Shown here one piece after another: positions 1 through 4,717 of a stretch of 6,781 nucleotides of DNA. The notes under the pieces were generated by a model that was not told the origin of the DNA, made no database searches, and saw only the letters and a list, made by a program, of their open reading frames with translations. Source of the stretch: JAIMBK01 sp040755975 (GTDB taxonomy: Bacteria; Bacillota; Desulfotomaculia; Desulfotomaculales; Nap2-2B); the NCBI GenBank assembly GCA_040755975.1, contig JBFLZY010000119.1, forward strand, positions 1 to 6,781. The letters are read 5' to 3'. Position numbers and translations under genes: made by a program. Each line of letters begins with the position of its first letter. Positions within the stretch are counted from its first letter, which is position 1.

Positions 1-421
1 GGGGGAAACGGAGGAACAATTTCAAAATACATACCGTTTCGTCCAGGAAATGGCCTTTTCCCGGCTGCACGTGTTTAAGTATTCGCCGCGCAAACCCACC
101 CCCGCCGCCAAAATGCCGGACCAGATTTCGGCGCCGGTAAAAGAAGAGAGAAGCAGGCTGCTGATTGCCCTGGGCGAGGAACTGGCCCGCTCCTTCGCCG
201 CCCGTTTTTTGGGCCGGGAGGTGGAAGTACTGGCCGAAGAGCCCTCCCGGGAATTTCCGGGGCATTACGAAGGGCTGACCGGCAATTACCTCCGGGTGAT
301 CTTTCCGGCCGACGGCCGTATTCGGGGTGAGCTGGTTATCGTCCGGGTAGAAGAGTTAATTGGCCAAAACTTGCACGGAAAAGTTGTTGCTTTGCTGCAG
401 GATTTAAATAATTCCTGTTGA
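1..421 (+). CDS. mtaB: tRNA t6A37 methylthiotransferase MtaB, C-terminal part (5' end outside window)
   Basis: MtaB is a radical-SAM Fe-S enzyme that adds a methylthio group to N6-threonylcarbamoyladenosine at position 37 of ANN-decoding tRNAs, giving ms2t6A. The reading frame is already open at base 2 and shows GETEEQF followed by FSRLHVFKYSPRKPTPAAKM, the highly characteristic end of the radical-SAM barrel in this family (the SPR.GTPAA motif, here with KPTPAA). The last ~65 residues, from about FLGREVEVLAEE, fit the C-terminal TRAM RNA-binding domain. About 139 residues are visible, so roughly two thirds of a normal ~430-450 residue protein, including the Cys-rich Fe-S motifs, lies upstream. 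The ATG at base 50 is internal and is not the start. The following HIT and S21 genes are its usual Firmicute neighbours. The related enzymes MiaB and RimO are less likely because their sequence at this point differs. Confidence 0.9.
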   Translation, partial: GETEEQFQNTYRFVQEMAFSRLHVFKYSPRKPTPAAKMPDQISAPVKEERSRLLIALGEELARSFAARFLGREVEVLAEEPSREFPGHYEGLTGNYLRVIFPADGRIRGELVIVRVEELIGQNLHGKVVALLQDLNNSC

Positions 422-514
422 AATAATAAATGTCGGCTTTTTTTATTTGCTTTTTAATCCCGGTGTTTTTGCTTTACGATGATTGGGGACCTTTGTAAAG
501 GGGGTGAAGTACCT

Positions 515-859
515 GTGCCGGAATGTATCTTTTGTAAAATTGTCAACAAAGACGTCCCTGCGGAAATAATTTATGAAGATGACCAGGTGATGGTCTTTAA
601 GGATATTCGTCCGGCGGCCCCGGTTCATTACCTGTTGATCCCCAAGAAGCATATCCCCACCTTTCTCGATTTAAGTGCAGAGGATGAGGGCATCGTCGGC
701 CACCTTCAGCGCGTTGCCGGCATCGTCGCCCGGAAGACCGGCCTGGCCGAAAAAGGTTTTCGGCTGGTCAGTAATTGCCTGGAAGATGCCGGACAATTAA
801 TCTTTCACCTTCATTACCATTTTCTGGCCGGCCGCCCGCTGCAGTGGCCGCCCGGTTAA
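515..859 (+). CDS. HIT-family (histidine triad, HinT-like) nucleotide-binding protein
   Basis: This is a small cytosolic protein of the HIT/HinT branch, whose members hydrolyse purine nucleoside phosphoramidates and adenylated substrates. The cellular role in most bacteria is unclear. I start it at GTG 515, giving 114 residues, because AAAGGGGGTGA (497-507) lies at good spacing and the protein then begins PECIFCKI as HIT proteins normally do. An in-frame ATG at 479 would add 12 residues unlike the family. Visible signatures are the N-terminal CIFCKI motif, DIRPAAPVHYLLIPKKH (residues 30-46), SNCLEDAGQ (86-94) and the active-site triad HLHYH (H98, H100, H102; H100 is expected to be the nucleophile), ending in the family-typical WPPG. 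It follows mtaB by 93 bases and precedes rpsU by 66 bases with no clear terminator between, so co-transcription is likely. Confidence 0.93.
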   Translation: MPECIFCKIVNKDVPAEIIYEDDQVMVFKDIRPAAPVHYLLIPKKHIPTFLDLSAEDEGIVGHLQRVAGIVARKTGLAEKGFRLVSNCLEDAGQLIFHLHYHFLAGRPLQWPPG

Positions 860-925
860 AATATACGATTGAAACGGGGTAGAAAACGTGAGGACAGCAA
901 TTAATGGCGGAGGGAGGGGAAATGG

Positions 926-1102
926 ATGGCAGAAGTACGGGTTGGGAAAAACGAAACATTGGACAGCGCCCTCCGTCGTTTCAAGCGCACTTGCCAAAAA
1001 GCAGGCGTGTTGGCCGAAGCGAGAAGACACGAACGTTACGAAAAACCGAGTGTCCGGCGCAAGAAAAAAGCACAGGCGGCGCGCCGGCGCAAGTATCGTT
1101 AA
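926..1102 (+). CDS. rpsU: 30S ribosomal protein S21
   Basis: A 58-residue, very basic protein starting MAEVRVGKNETLDSALRRFK and ending in an Arg/Lys-rich tail (AQAARRRKYR). This is an unmistakable S21, a small-subunit protein near the mRNA exit/platform region that helps start-site selection. The start is ATG 926, with GGAGG at 913-917 eight bases upstream. A nearby ATG at 922 is in another frame and gives no sensible protein. The length matches the usual 57-70 residues. The order HIT gene - rpsU is common in Firmicutes. A yqeY (GatB/YqeY-family) gene often follows rpsU but is absent here: a terminator and an unrelated regulator follow, so conserved gene order breaks at this point. The gene is short enough to be missed by length-filtered gene calls. 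Confidence 0.97.
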   Translation: MAEVRVGKNETLDSALRRFKRTCQKAGVLAEARRHERYEKPSVRRKKKAQAARRRKYR

Positions 1103-1109
1103 GGCAGGC

Positions 1110-1141
1110 AATGCCCGGGAAAAACCGGGCATTTATATTTT
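1110..1141 (+). terminator. Rho-independent terminator of the mtaB-HIT-rpsU block
   Basis: The arms AATGCCCGG (1110-1118) and CCGGGCATT (1125-1133) form a perfect 9-bp stem around a GAAAAA loop, followed by a T-rich tail (TATATTTT). It starts 8 bases after the rpsU stop, the position expected for the end of the operon. Confidence 0.88.
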
Positions 1142-1376
1142 GAATTTCGGTGTAAATACTAACTAAAACAAGCAGGAAGATTAAACTTTTTGATCAAAAA
1201 CTAAAATAAACCAGTAAGTTATTTTTTAAACAAAAAGGAATTGTTATATTTTTATAGAATAACATAGCTTTGCGGAAGTGATCGGAGTAAGCTGGCAATT
1301 AAGATTTGTCCCTTGTTTGTTCTTACTTTTTAATATGACGTCCGACGACCGACGACTATTTCGGGAGGTGCCGCCG
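1142..1376. promoter_or_regulatory. AT-rich intergenic region upstream of the TetR gene
   Basis: This 235-base stretch has no convincing gene. It is clearly richer in A+T than its surroundings and contains a perfect 14-base palindrome (TTTTTGATCAAAAA, 1187-1200), a 6+6 inverted repeat TGTTAT-N11-ATAACA (1242-1264), and a 7-base tandem repeat near its end (1337-1357). A promoter for the regulator should lie here. TAGAAT (1255-1260) or TATATT (1245-1250) could serve as -10 boxes, but neither has a good -35 partner, so I do not assign one. The inverted repeats are candidate autoregulatory operators, a common arrangement for TetR-family genes. That is inference. Confidence 0.45.
1337..1357. repeat. 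Short 7-base tandem repeat (three units)
   Basis: Three consecutive heptamers, GACGTCC, GACGACC and GACGACT, sit just upstream of the TetR ribosome binding site. The core CGACGAC is exactly duplicated at 1343-1356. It is small and could be coincidental. Its position in the leader means it would be transcribed if the promoter lies upstream. Confidence 0.5.
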
Positions 1377-1970
1377 GTGAGTTTTCGCGAGGAAAGGGCA
1401 GCAGAAAGAAAAAAGAACATAATCAAAGTTGCCGCCAAACTTTTTAGCGAAAAAGGGTATCATGACGCCACCCTGGAGGATATCGCCAGAAATCTAAAGT
1501 ACACCAAGGGTTCTATTTATTACTACATAAACAGCAAACAGGAATTGCTTTTCCAGTGCCACGAACTGGCCATGGATATGTTAATCAACCGCATGGAGGA
1601 GATCCTGGCTACGGATTGGCCGCTGGAGGTCAAGTTGCGGGAAGGAATCAAGGCGCATATTGAAATGGTCGTGGGCGAAATGTCTTTAGTTACCGTGGCG
1701 CTTGGCCAGGAATTTGAATTGGAGGAAGACTACCGGCAAATAATTGTTGCCAAACGGGATCGCTACGAAAGGTATTTCCGCCGACTGGTGGATGAAGGCA
1801 TAGAAAAGGGGATCTTTCGGCCTTTACCCAGTAAAATGGCCGTATTTATCATTATGGGAGCAATCAACTGGATTCCCCGGTGGTATTCCGAAAAGGGGAG
1901 CATGAGCAAAGAAGAAATCGCCGGGTTTTTTGCCGATTATCTTGTCCGGCCGTTGTTTAAAAAAGATTAG
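1377..1970 (+). CDS. TetR/AcrR-family transcriptional regulator
   Basis: A 197-residue one-component repressor-type regulator. The N-terminal helix-turn-helix is clear: KKNIIKVAAKLFSEKGYHDA, then TLEDIARNLKYTKGSIYYYI and NSKQELL, the standard TetR DNA-binding signature. The rest is a helical ligand-binding/dimerisation domain with no recognisable ligand specificity. The GSIYYY.NSK form and overall size resemble regulators of acyl-CoA or fatty-acid metabolism, but this is only a family-level hint. I start it at GTG 1377, with GGGAGGTG (1363-1370) at correct spacing. Upstream in-frame starts (GTG 1278, ATG 1335) add residues unlike the family and lack a good ribosome binding site. It is convergent with acuA and overlaps its 3' end by 14 bases. 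It has no co-directional neighbour, so its target could be its own promoter, acuA, or distant genes. Confidence 0.92.
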   Translation: MSFREERAAERKKNIIKVAAKLFSEKGYHDATLEDIARNLKYTKGSIYYYINSKQELLFQCHELAMDMLINRMEEILATDWPLEVKLREGIKAHIEMVVGEMSLVTVALGQEFELEEDYRQIIVAKRDRYERYFRRLVDEGIEKGIFRPLPSKMAVFIIMGAINWIPRWYSEKGSMSKEEIAGFFADYLVRPLFKKD

Positions 1971-2586
1971 CCGCCTGGCTGTACTTGCCCGTAAAGCGCA
2001 TGCTTTCAAAAAGGGCAACATCCTCTTTGCTTACGTTCCGGCCAATCCTGGCCATTAAAACGTTCGCCGGATGTTCTAAAATGTCCGGGTCATCGGTGGT
2101 TACCTTTTTTAAGCCCACCTTACCGAATAATTTCGTGAGCATCTGCTGGTAGCCCCACAAGCTCAAGCCCGTGTTTTTCAGATCCCAGTGCCAGCAGTAT
2201 TCTGTGGTGATCACGATAAAATCTTCCAGCCGTTCGTTGGAAAAAGCCAGTTTCAGCAAATTCTCCCCCAGGCGGCATTGCCGCCAGGCGGGGCTTACTT
2301 CTATGCCGCCCATCTCTAATACGCGGGGGTGTTTACTCCAGCGGGAATATTCATCCGGCCGGTGAAAAGCGACGTAGGCGACAATTTCTTGCTCGTGGCG
2401 GGCCAGATAGATCATGCCGGCGGGCAAATTGGTAATCTTCATTAAAGCTACTTTTTGCCGCTCGGGTGGGCGAAAATTAGTTAAAAGTTGATTCATCGTC
2501 AGGTTTTCCACATAAGTATCGGAAACAGGGCCCTCAATGTAAACCGTCCCTTTTGGGGTTTCTAACGCAACCTGTTGCATAACCAT
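1957..2586 (-). CDS. acuA: AcuA-like GNAT protein acetyltransferase (acetoin utilization protein AcuA)
   Basis: In Bacillus subtilis AcuA acetylates the active-site lysine of acetyl-CoA synthetase (AcsA) and switches it off. This 209-residue protein matches the family along its length: ETPKGTVYIEGPVS near the N-terminus, NFRPPERQ, the GNAT core GGIEVSPAWR, VITTEYCWHWDLKNTGLSLW, the TDDPDI.EHPANVLMARIG block, and a C-terminal region like that of the Bacillus protein. I choose ATG 2586 (complement) because GGGAG at 2600-2596 is 9 bases upstream; the ATG at 2595 directly abuts that motif. One oddity: the acetyl-CoA loop usually reads R-x-x-G-x-G but here is RQCRLG (residues 102-107), with Arg105 in place of the first Gly. 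It is divergent from the small gene at 2804 and has its own promoter. No acsA, acuB or acuC is visible. Confidence 0.9.
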   Translation of the reverse strand: MVMQQVALETPKGTVYIEGPVSDTYVENLTMNQLLTNFRPPERQKVALMKITNLPAGMIYLARHEQEIVAYVAFHRPDEYSRWSKHPRVLEMGGIEVSPAWRQCRLGENLLKLAFSNERLEDFIVITTEYCWHWDLKNTGLSLWGYQQMLTKLFGKVGLKKVTTDDPDILEHPANVLMARIGRNVSKEDVALFESMRFTGKYSQAANLF

Positions 2587-2665
2587 AAAGCCCATCTCCC
2601 AAGGTTTCGACTTTCGGGTGAAAGCTTACTTTAGAACGGTGCATTATTTTTTATTTTGCATTTTT

Positions 2666-2694
2666 ATTATAACGATGGGACTTACAATTTACAA
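2666..2694 (-). promoter_or_regulatory. Predicted sigma-A promoter of acuA
   Basis: Read on the - strand, TTGTAA (2694-2689) and a perfect TATAAT (2671-2666) are separated by exactly 17 bases. Transcription would begin near 2659, leaving a leader of about 70 bases before ATG 2586. The -35 box overlaps the left arm of the inverted repeat at 2692-2720. Confidence 0.72.
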
Positions 2695-2720
2695 TAGCAA
2701 GGAATGAAATGGTGCTATTG
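2692..2720. promoter_or_regulatory. Operator-like inverted repeat between divergent promoters
   Basis: CAATAGCA (2692-2699) and TGCTATTG (2713-2720) are perfect 8-base arms around a 13-base spacer. The left arm covers part of the acuA -35 box, and the right arm ends 24 bases before the -35 box of the divergent gene. A second 10-base palindrome (GAAAATTTTC, 2720-2729) abuts it. The layout suits a dimeric repressor acting on acuA or on both genes. The binding protein is unknown; the nearby TetR protein is one candidate. Confidence 0.5.
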
Positions 2721-2743
2721 AAAATTTTCGAATAAGTGCTTTA

Positions 2744-2773
2744 TTGACATGATCAATGTGTTTATTGTATAAT
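2744..2773 (+). promoter_or_regulatory. Consensus sigma-A promoter of the small gene at 2804
   Basis: A perfect TTGACA (2744-2749) and a perfect TATAAT (2768-2773) are separated by 18 bases, placing the start of transcription near 2780 and giving a leader of only about 24 bases. The -35 box lies inside an inverted repeat ATTGA-N5-TCAAT (2743-2757), which could be an overlapping operator. Both hexamers being perfect suggests strong or tightly repressed expression. Confidence 0.85.
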
Positions 2774-2803
2774 GTCCTCCAAAAGGGGAAGGGATGATCC
2801 AAA

Positions 2804-3124
2804 ATGGCCTTTGAGGTATATAAACCTCGTGGTGAAAAAGCAGAAAAGGCACCGTTAGTGTCTTTCTCGAAAAGTTCAATTGTTTTAAACAATGTTTCCA
2901 GAGAAAAACTGAACTCTCAACACGTCGAACTGGCCTACGATGGCGAAACGAAAACAGTGCGGATCCGTGCTGTTGACGATGGCGGCATGCAGATTAAGAA
3001 GACGAAGGTCTTTGGCCGGGGTTTTTTCAAGCACTTTGGAATCAACCCCCGGGGTAAATGCGAAGCCCGGTTTGATGAACAGGACAGGGCTTTGTACGTA
3101 GATATCAGCGGCATTTTAAACTAA
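2804..3124 (+). CDS. Conserved-looking small protein of unknown function (106 aa)
   Basis: I cannot assign a function. The 106-residue protein starts MAFEVYKPRGEKAEKAP and has a serine-rich, charged N-terminus. An apparently beta-rich middle (SIVLNN, HVELAYDGETKTVRIRAV) and a Gly/Phe-containing C-terminal part (GRGFFKHFGINPRGKCEARF, ending YVDISGILN) follow. No signal peptide or membrane segment is visible, so it should be cytosolic. The alternating hydrophobic pattern suggests a compact beta fold, but I see no catalytic motif and only one Cys. AAGGGATGA (2789-2797) is a reasonable ribosome binding site for ATG 2804. The gene is a single-gene unit bracketed by a perfect sigma-A promoter and a strong terminator, which argues that it is real and well expressed. 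From memory, similar small hypothetical proteins occur in Peptococcaceae; that needs a search. Confidence 0.85.
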   Translation: MAFEVYKPRGEKAEKAPLVSFSKSSIVLNNVSREKLNSQHVELAYDGETKTVRIRAVDDGGMQIKKTKVFGRGFFKHFGINPRGKCEARFDEQDRALYVDISGILN

Positions 3125-3152
3125 ACCTTGCCTTTTCAGGTGGTTTTTCGTC

Positions 3153-3186
3153 AAGCCGACGAGATTTTCTGACTGTCGGCTTTTTT
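3153..3186 (+). terminator. Rho-independent terminator after the small gene
   Basis: The arms AAGCCGAC (3153-3160) and GTCGGCTT (3175-3182) form an 8-bp GC-rich stem with a 14-base loop, running into TTTTTT. It begins about 30 bases after the stop at 3124 and separates this gene from the nucleotidase gene. Confidence 0.85.
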
Positions 3187-3226
3187 GCATTCAAGCCCCC
3201 GACAAACGCCGGCAAGGAGGTCCTTT

Positions 3227-3811
3227 ATGCGCCTTGGGATTGACATAGATGGGGTCATCGCCGACACCTTTCCCCTTTTGGTCCGTGAGCTTAATGAGTA
3301 TTTTAAAACCGATCTGGCTTTACAGGATATTAACGACTACAATATATTTAAAGTGTATGGATTGACGGAAGCCGAAATGCTGAAGTTTTTAAAGGATAAG
3401 GAACCGGCCTTAATGGAAGGACCGGCCTTAAAGAACGGTGCTGCCGAATATTTAAGGGCCTTAAGTCAAAAGCACACTATTTATCTTGTCTCCGCCCGTT
3501 ACGAAAAATACCGGCCCCAGACGGAAAAATGGCTCCAAAAGCACGCCATCCCTTACCATGTGCTTATTTTGTTGGGTACTCACGATAAAAGGGAAGTTTG
3601 CAACCGCATGGCGGTCGACGTCTTTATTGAGGACAGCTTGAAAAATGCTCACCAGCTTAGTTCCTGCGGAATCCCCGTATTGTTGTTTGATGCCCCTTAT
3701 AACCAGGGCGAGTTGCCTCCCCTGGTGCGGCGGTGTTCCTCGTGGGAGGAGATTTTTGCACTTATTGAACAATGGCATCCGGAAGGCTGCCAGGGCCGGA
3801 AGGAGAATTAG
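3227..3811 (+). CDS. HAD-superfamily 5'-nucleotidase-like protein (NT5C/YqfW type)
   Basis: This 194-residue protein belongs to the haloacid dehalogenase phosphatases, in the branch of 5'(3')-deoxyribonucleotidases and Bacillus YqfW-like putative nucleotidases. The four HAD motifs are visible: DIDGVIAD at the N-terminus (D6 expected nucleophile, D8 acid/base), VSARY with S89, K121 in THDKREV, and IEDS with D136 for metal binding. The small helical insert after motif I fits a C1-type cap over the substrate. The substrate is not readable from sequence; nucleoside monophosphates are the family expectation. The start is ATG 3227, with a near-ideal AAGGAGGT (3214-3221) upstream. An upstream in-frame TTG (3185) lies in the preceding terminator and is rejected. 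The Sir2 gene starts 17 bases after its stop, so the two are probably an operon. No promoter of its own is evident. Confidence 0.85.
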   Translation: MRLGIDIDGVIADTFPLLVRELNEYFKTDLALQDINDYNIFKVYGLTEAEMLKFLKDKEPALMEGPALKNGAAEYLRALSQKHTIYLVSARYEKYRPQTEKWLQKHAIPYHVLILLGTHDKREVCNRMAVDVFIEDSLKNAHQLSSCGIPVLLFDAPYNQGELPPLVRRCSSWEEIFALIEQWHPEGCQGRKEN

Positions 3812-3828
3812 TTAAAGGGGCGATGTGT

Positions 3829-4578
3829 ATGGATTATGGGGAGCAAATTGCTGCGTTGGCCGGTTTGGTGCAAACCTGCCGGCCATGTTATGTTCTTACC
3901 GGGGCGGGAATCAGCACGGAAAGCGGCATACCGGATTTTCGCAGCCCCGGGACAGGCTTGTGGACGAAGTACGATCCCATGAAAACCGCCAGTCTTACCG
4001 CGTTGCGCCGGGATCCGGCGAAATTTTACGAAATCAATTTAACCCGCTGGACGAGTTATCTGGATTGCCAGCCCAACAGCGCCCATCTTGCCCTGGCCCG
4101 CCTGGAAAAGTTGGGTTACGTGGCCGGCGTGATTACTCAAAACATCGATGGTTTACACAGGAAGGCTGGCTCGCAGCGAGTTTGGGAAGTCCACGGTCAC
4201 CTGCGCACCTGCCGCTGCCTGCAGTGCGCAGGCCGCTATCCTTTTGATTTACTGGTAAATTTGGTTAAGTCAGGTCAAAACCCCCCCTTATGTGAAAAGT
4301 GCGGAGGAATTTTGCGCCCCGACGTGGTTTTATTTGAGGACCGGATGAGTGACGACTTCTTTGCGGTGACGCAGGTTCTTACCGGCTGCCAGCTATTGCT
4401 TGTGGTGGGCAGCAGCCTGACGGTGTATCCTGTGGCTGGCTTGCCCCAACTGGCGCGCCGGGTCGTGATCATCAACCGCGACCCTACCCCCTGGGACGAA
4501 CACGCGGAGCTGGTCATCCGCCGGCTGGCGGGGCAAGTTTTTACCGATTTGATGGCCGCTTTGGGCGAGCAGATGTGA
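3829..4578 (+). CDS. cobB: Sir2-family NAD-dependent protein deacetylase (sirtuin)
   Basis: Sirtuins remove acetyl groups from protein lysines using NAD+, releasing nicotinamide and O-acetyl-ADP-ribose. This 249-residue protein is complete: TGAGIS (24-29) and GIPDFRS (33-39) for NAD binding, TQNIDGLH (103-110), catalytic H122 in VHGH, a zinc site of C130-x2-C133 and C155-x2-C158, then GSSLTVYP and INRD. It resembles the Thermotoga-type deacetylases; I do not see the Tyr-x-x-Arg pair that marks CobB-like desuccinylases (the equivalent stretch reads FYEIN), so deacetylation is favoured. I choose ATG 3829 because AAAGGGG (3814-3820) is 8 bases upstream; ATG 3823 is too close and ATG 3772 lies inside the nucleotidase gene. 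It likely shares a transcript with that gene. With acuA 1.2 kb away, it may reverse AcuA acetylation. The symbol denotes family only; Bacillus calls its version SrtN. Confidence 0.93.
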   Translation: MDYGEQIAALAGLVQTCRPCYVLTGAGISTESGIPDFRSPGTGLWTKYDPMKTASLTALRRDPAKFYEINLTRWTSYLDCQPNSAHLALARLEKLGYVAGVITQNIDGLHRKAGSQRVWEVHGHLRTCRCLQCAGRYPFDLLVNLVKSGQNPPLCEKCGGILRPDVVLFEDRMSDDFFAVTQVLTGCQLLLVVGSSLTVYPVAGLPQLARRVVIINRDPTPWDEHAELVIRRLAGQVFTDLMAALGEQM

Positions 4579-4580
4579 AA

Positions 4581-4617
4581 AGGCACACAGGCACAAGGAG
4601 GTAAAGGCACAAAGGCA
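4581..4617. repeat. Degenerate 8-base tandem repeat running into the assembly gap
   Basis: From 3 bases after the sirtuin stop, the sequence has period 8: AGGCACAC, AGGCACAA, GGAGGTAA, AGGCACAA, then AGGCA cut off by the Ns. Four units and a partial fifth are visible, and the array may continue into the gap. The third unit creates AAGGAGGT, which looks like a ribosome binding site, but no start codon follows at usable distance before the gap. Confidence 0.75.
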
Positions 4618-4717
4618 NNNNNNNNNNNNNNNNNNNNNNNNNNNNNNNNNNNNNNNNNNNNNNNNNNNNNNNNNNNNNNNNNNNNNNNNNNNNNNNNNNN
4701 NNNNNNNNNNNNNNNNN
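4618..4717. other. Assembly gap (100 Ns)
   Basis: Exactly 100 consecutive Ns, the usual placeholder for a scaffold gap of unknown length. The gap hides the start of tsaD and anything between the sirtuin and tsaD. About 70 codons of tsaD are missing, so if the gene is intact the real gap must exceed about 200 bases. Confidence 0.97.

Noticed and set aside
431..445. TGTCGGC followed by a T run after mtaB, identical over 13 bases to the right half of the terminator at 3174-3186
   Set aside because: No complementary left arm (such as GCCGAC) lies upstream of it, so no hairpin can form. The match is probably chance or a decayed terminator.
904..1166. Longer + strand frames overlapping rpsU (starts at 888 and 904)
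   Set aside because: They are out-of-frame shadows. The S21 frame at 926-1102 gives an unmistakable ribosomal protein with a proper ribosome binding site.
1190..2755. Shared TGATCA core at 1191 and 2750 as one regulon site
   Set aside because: TGATCA also occurs inside coding sequence (for example in acuA, the sirtuin and tsaD), so the hexamer alone carries no evidence of a common operator.
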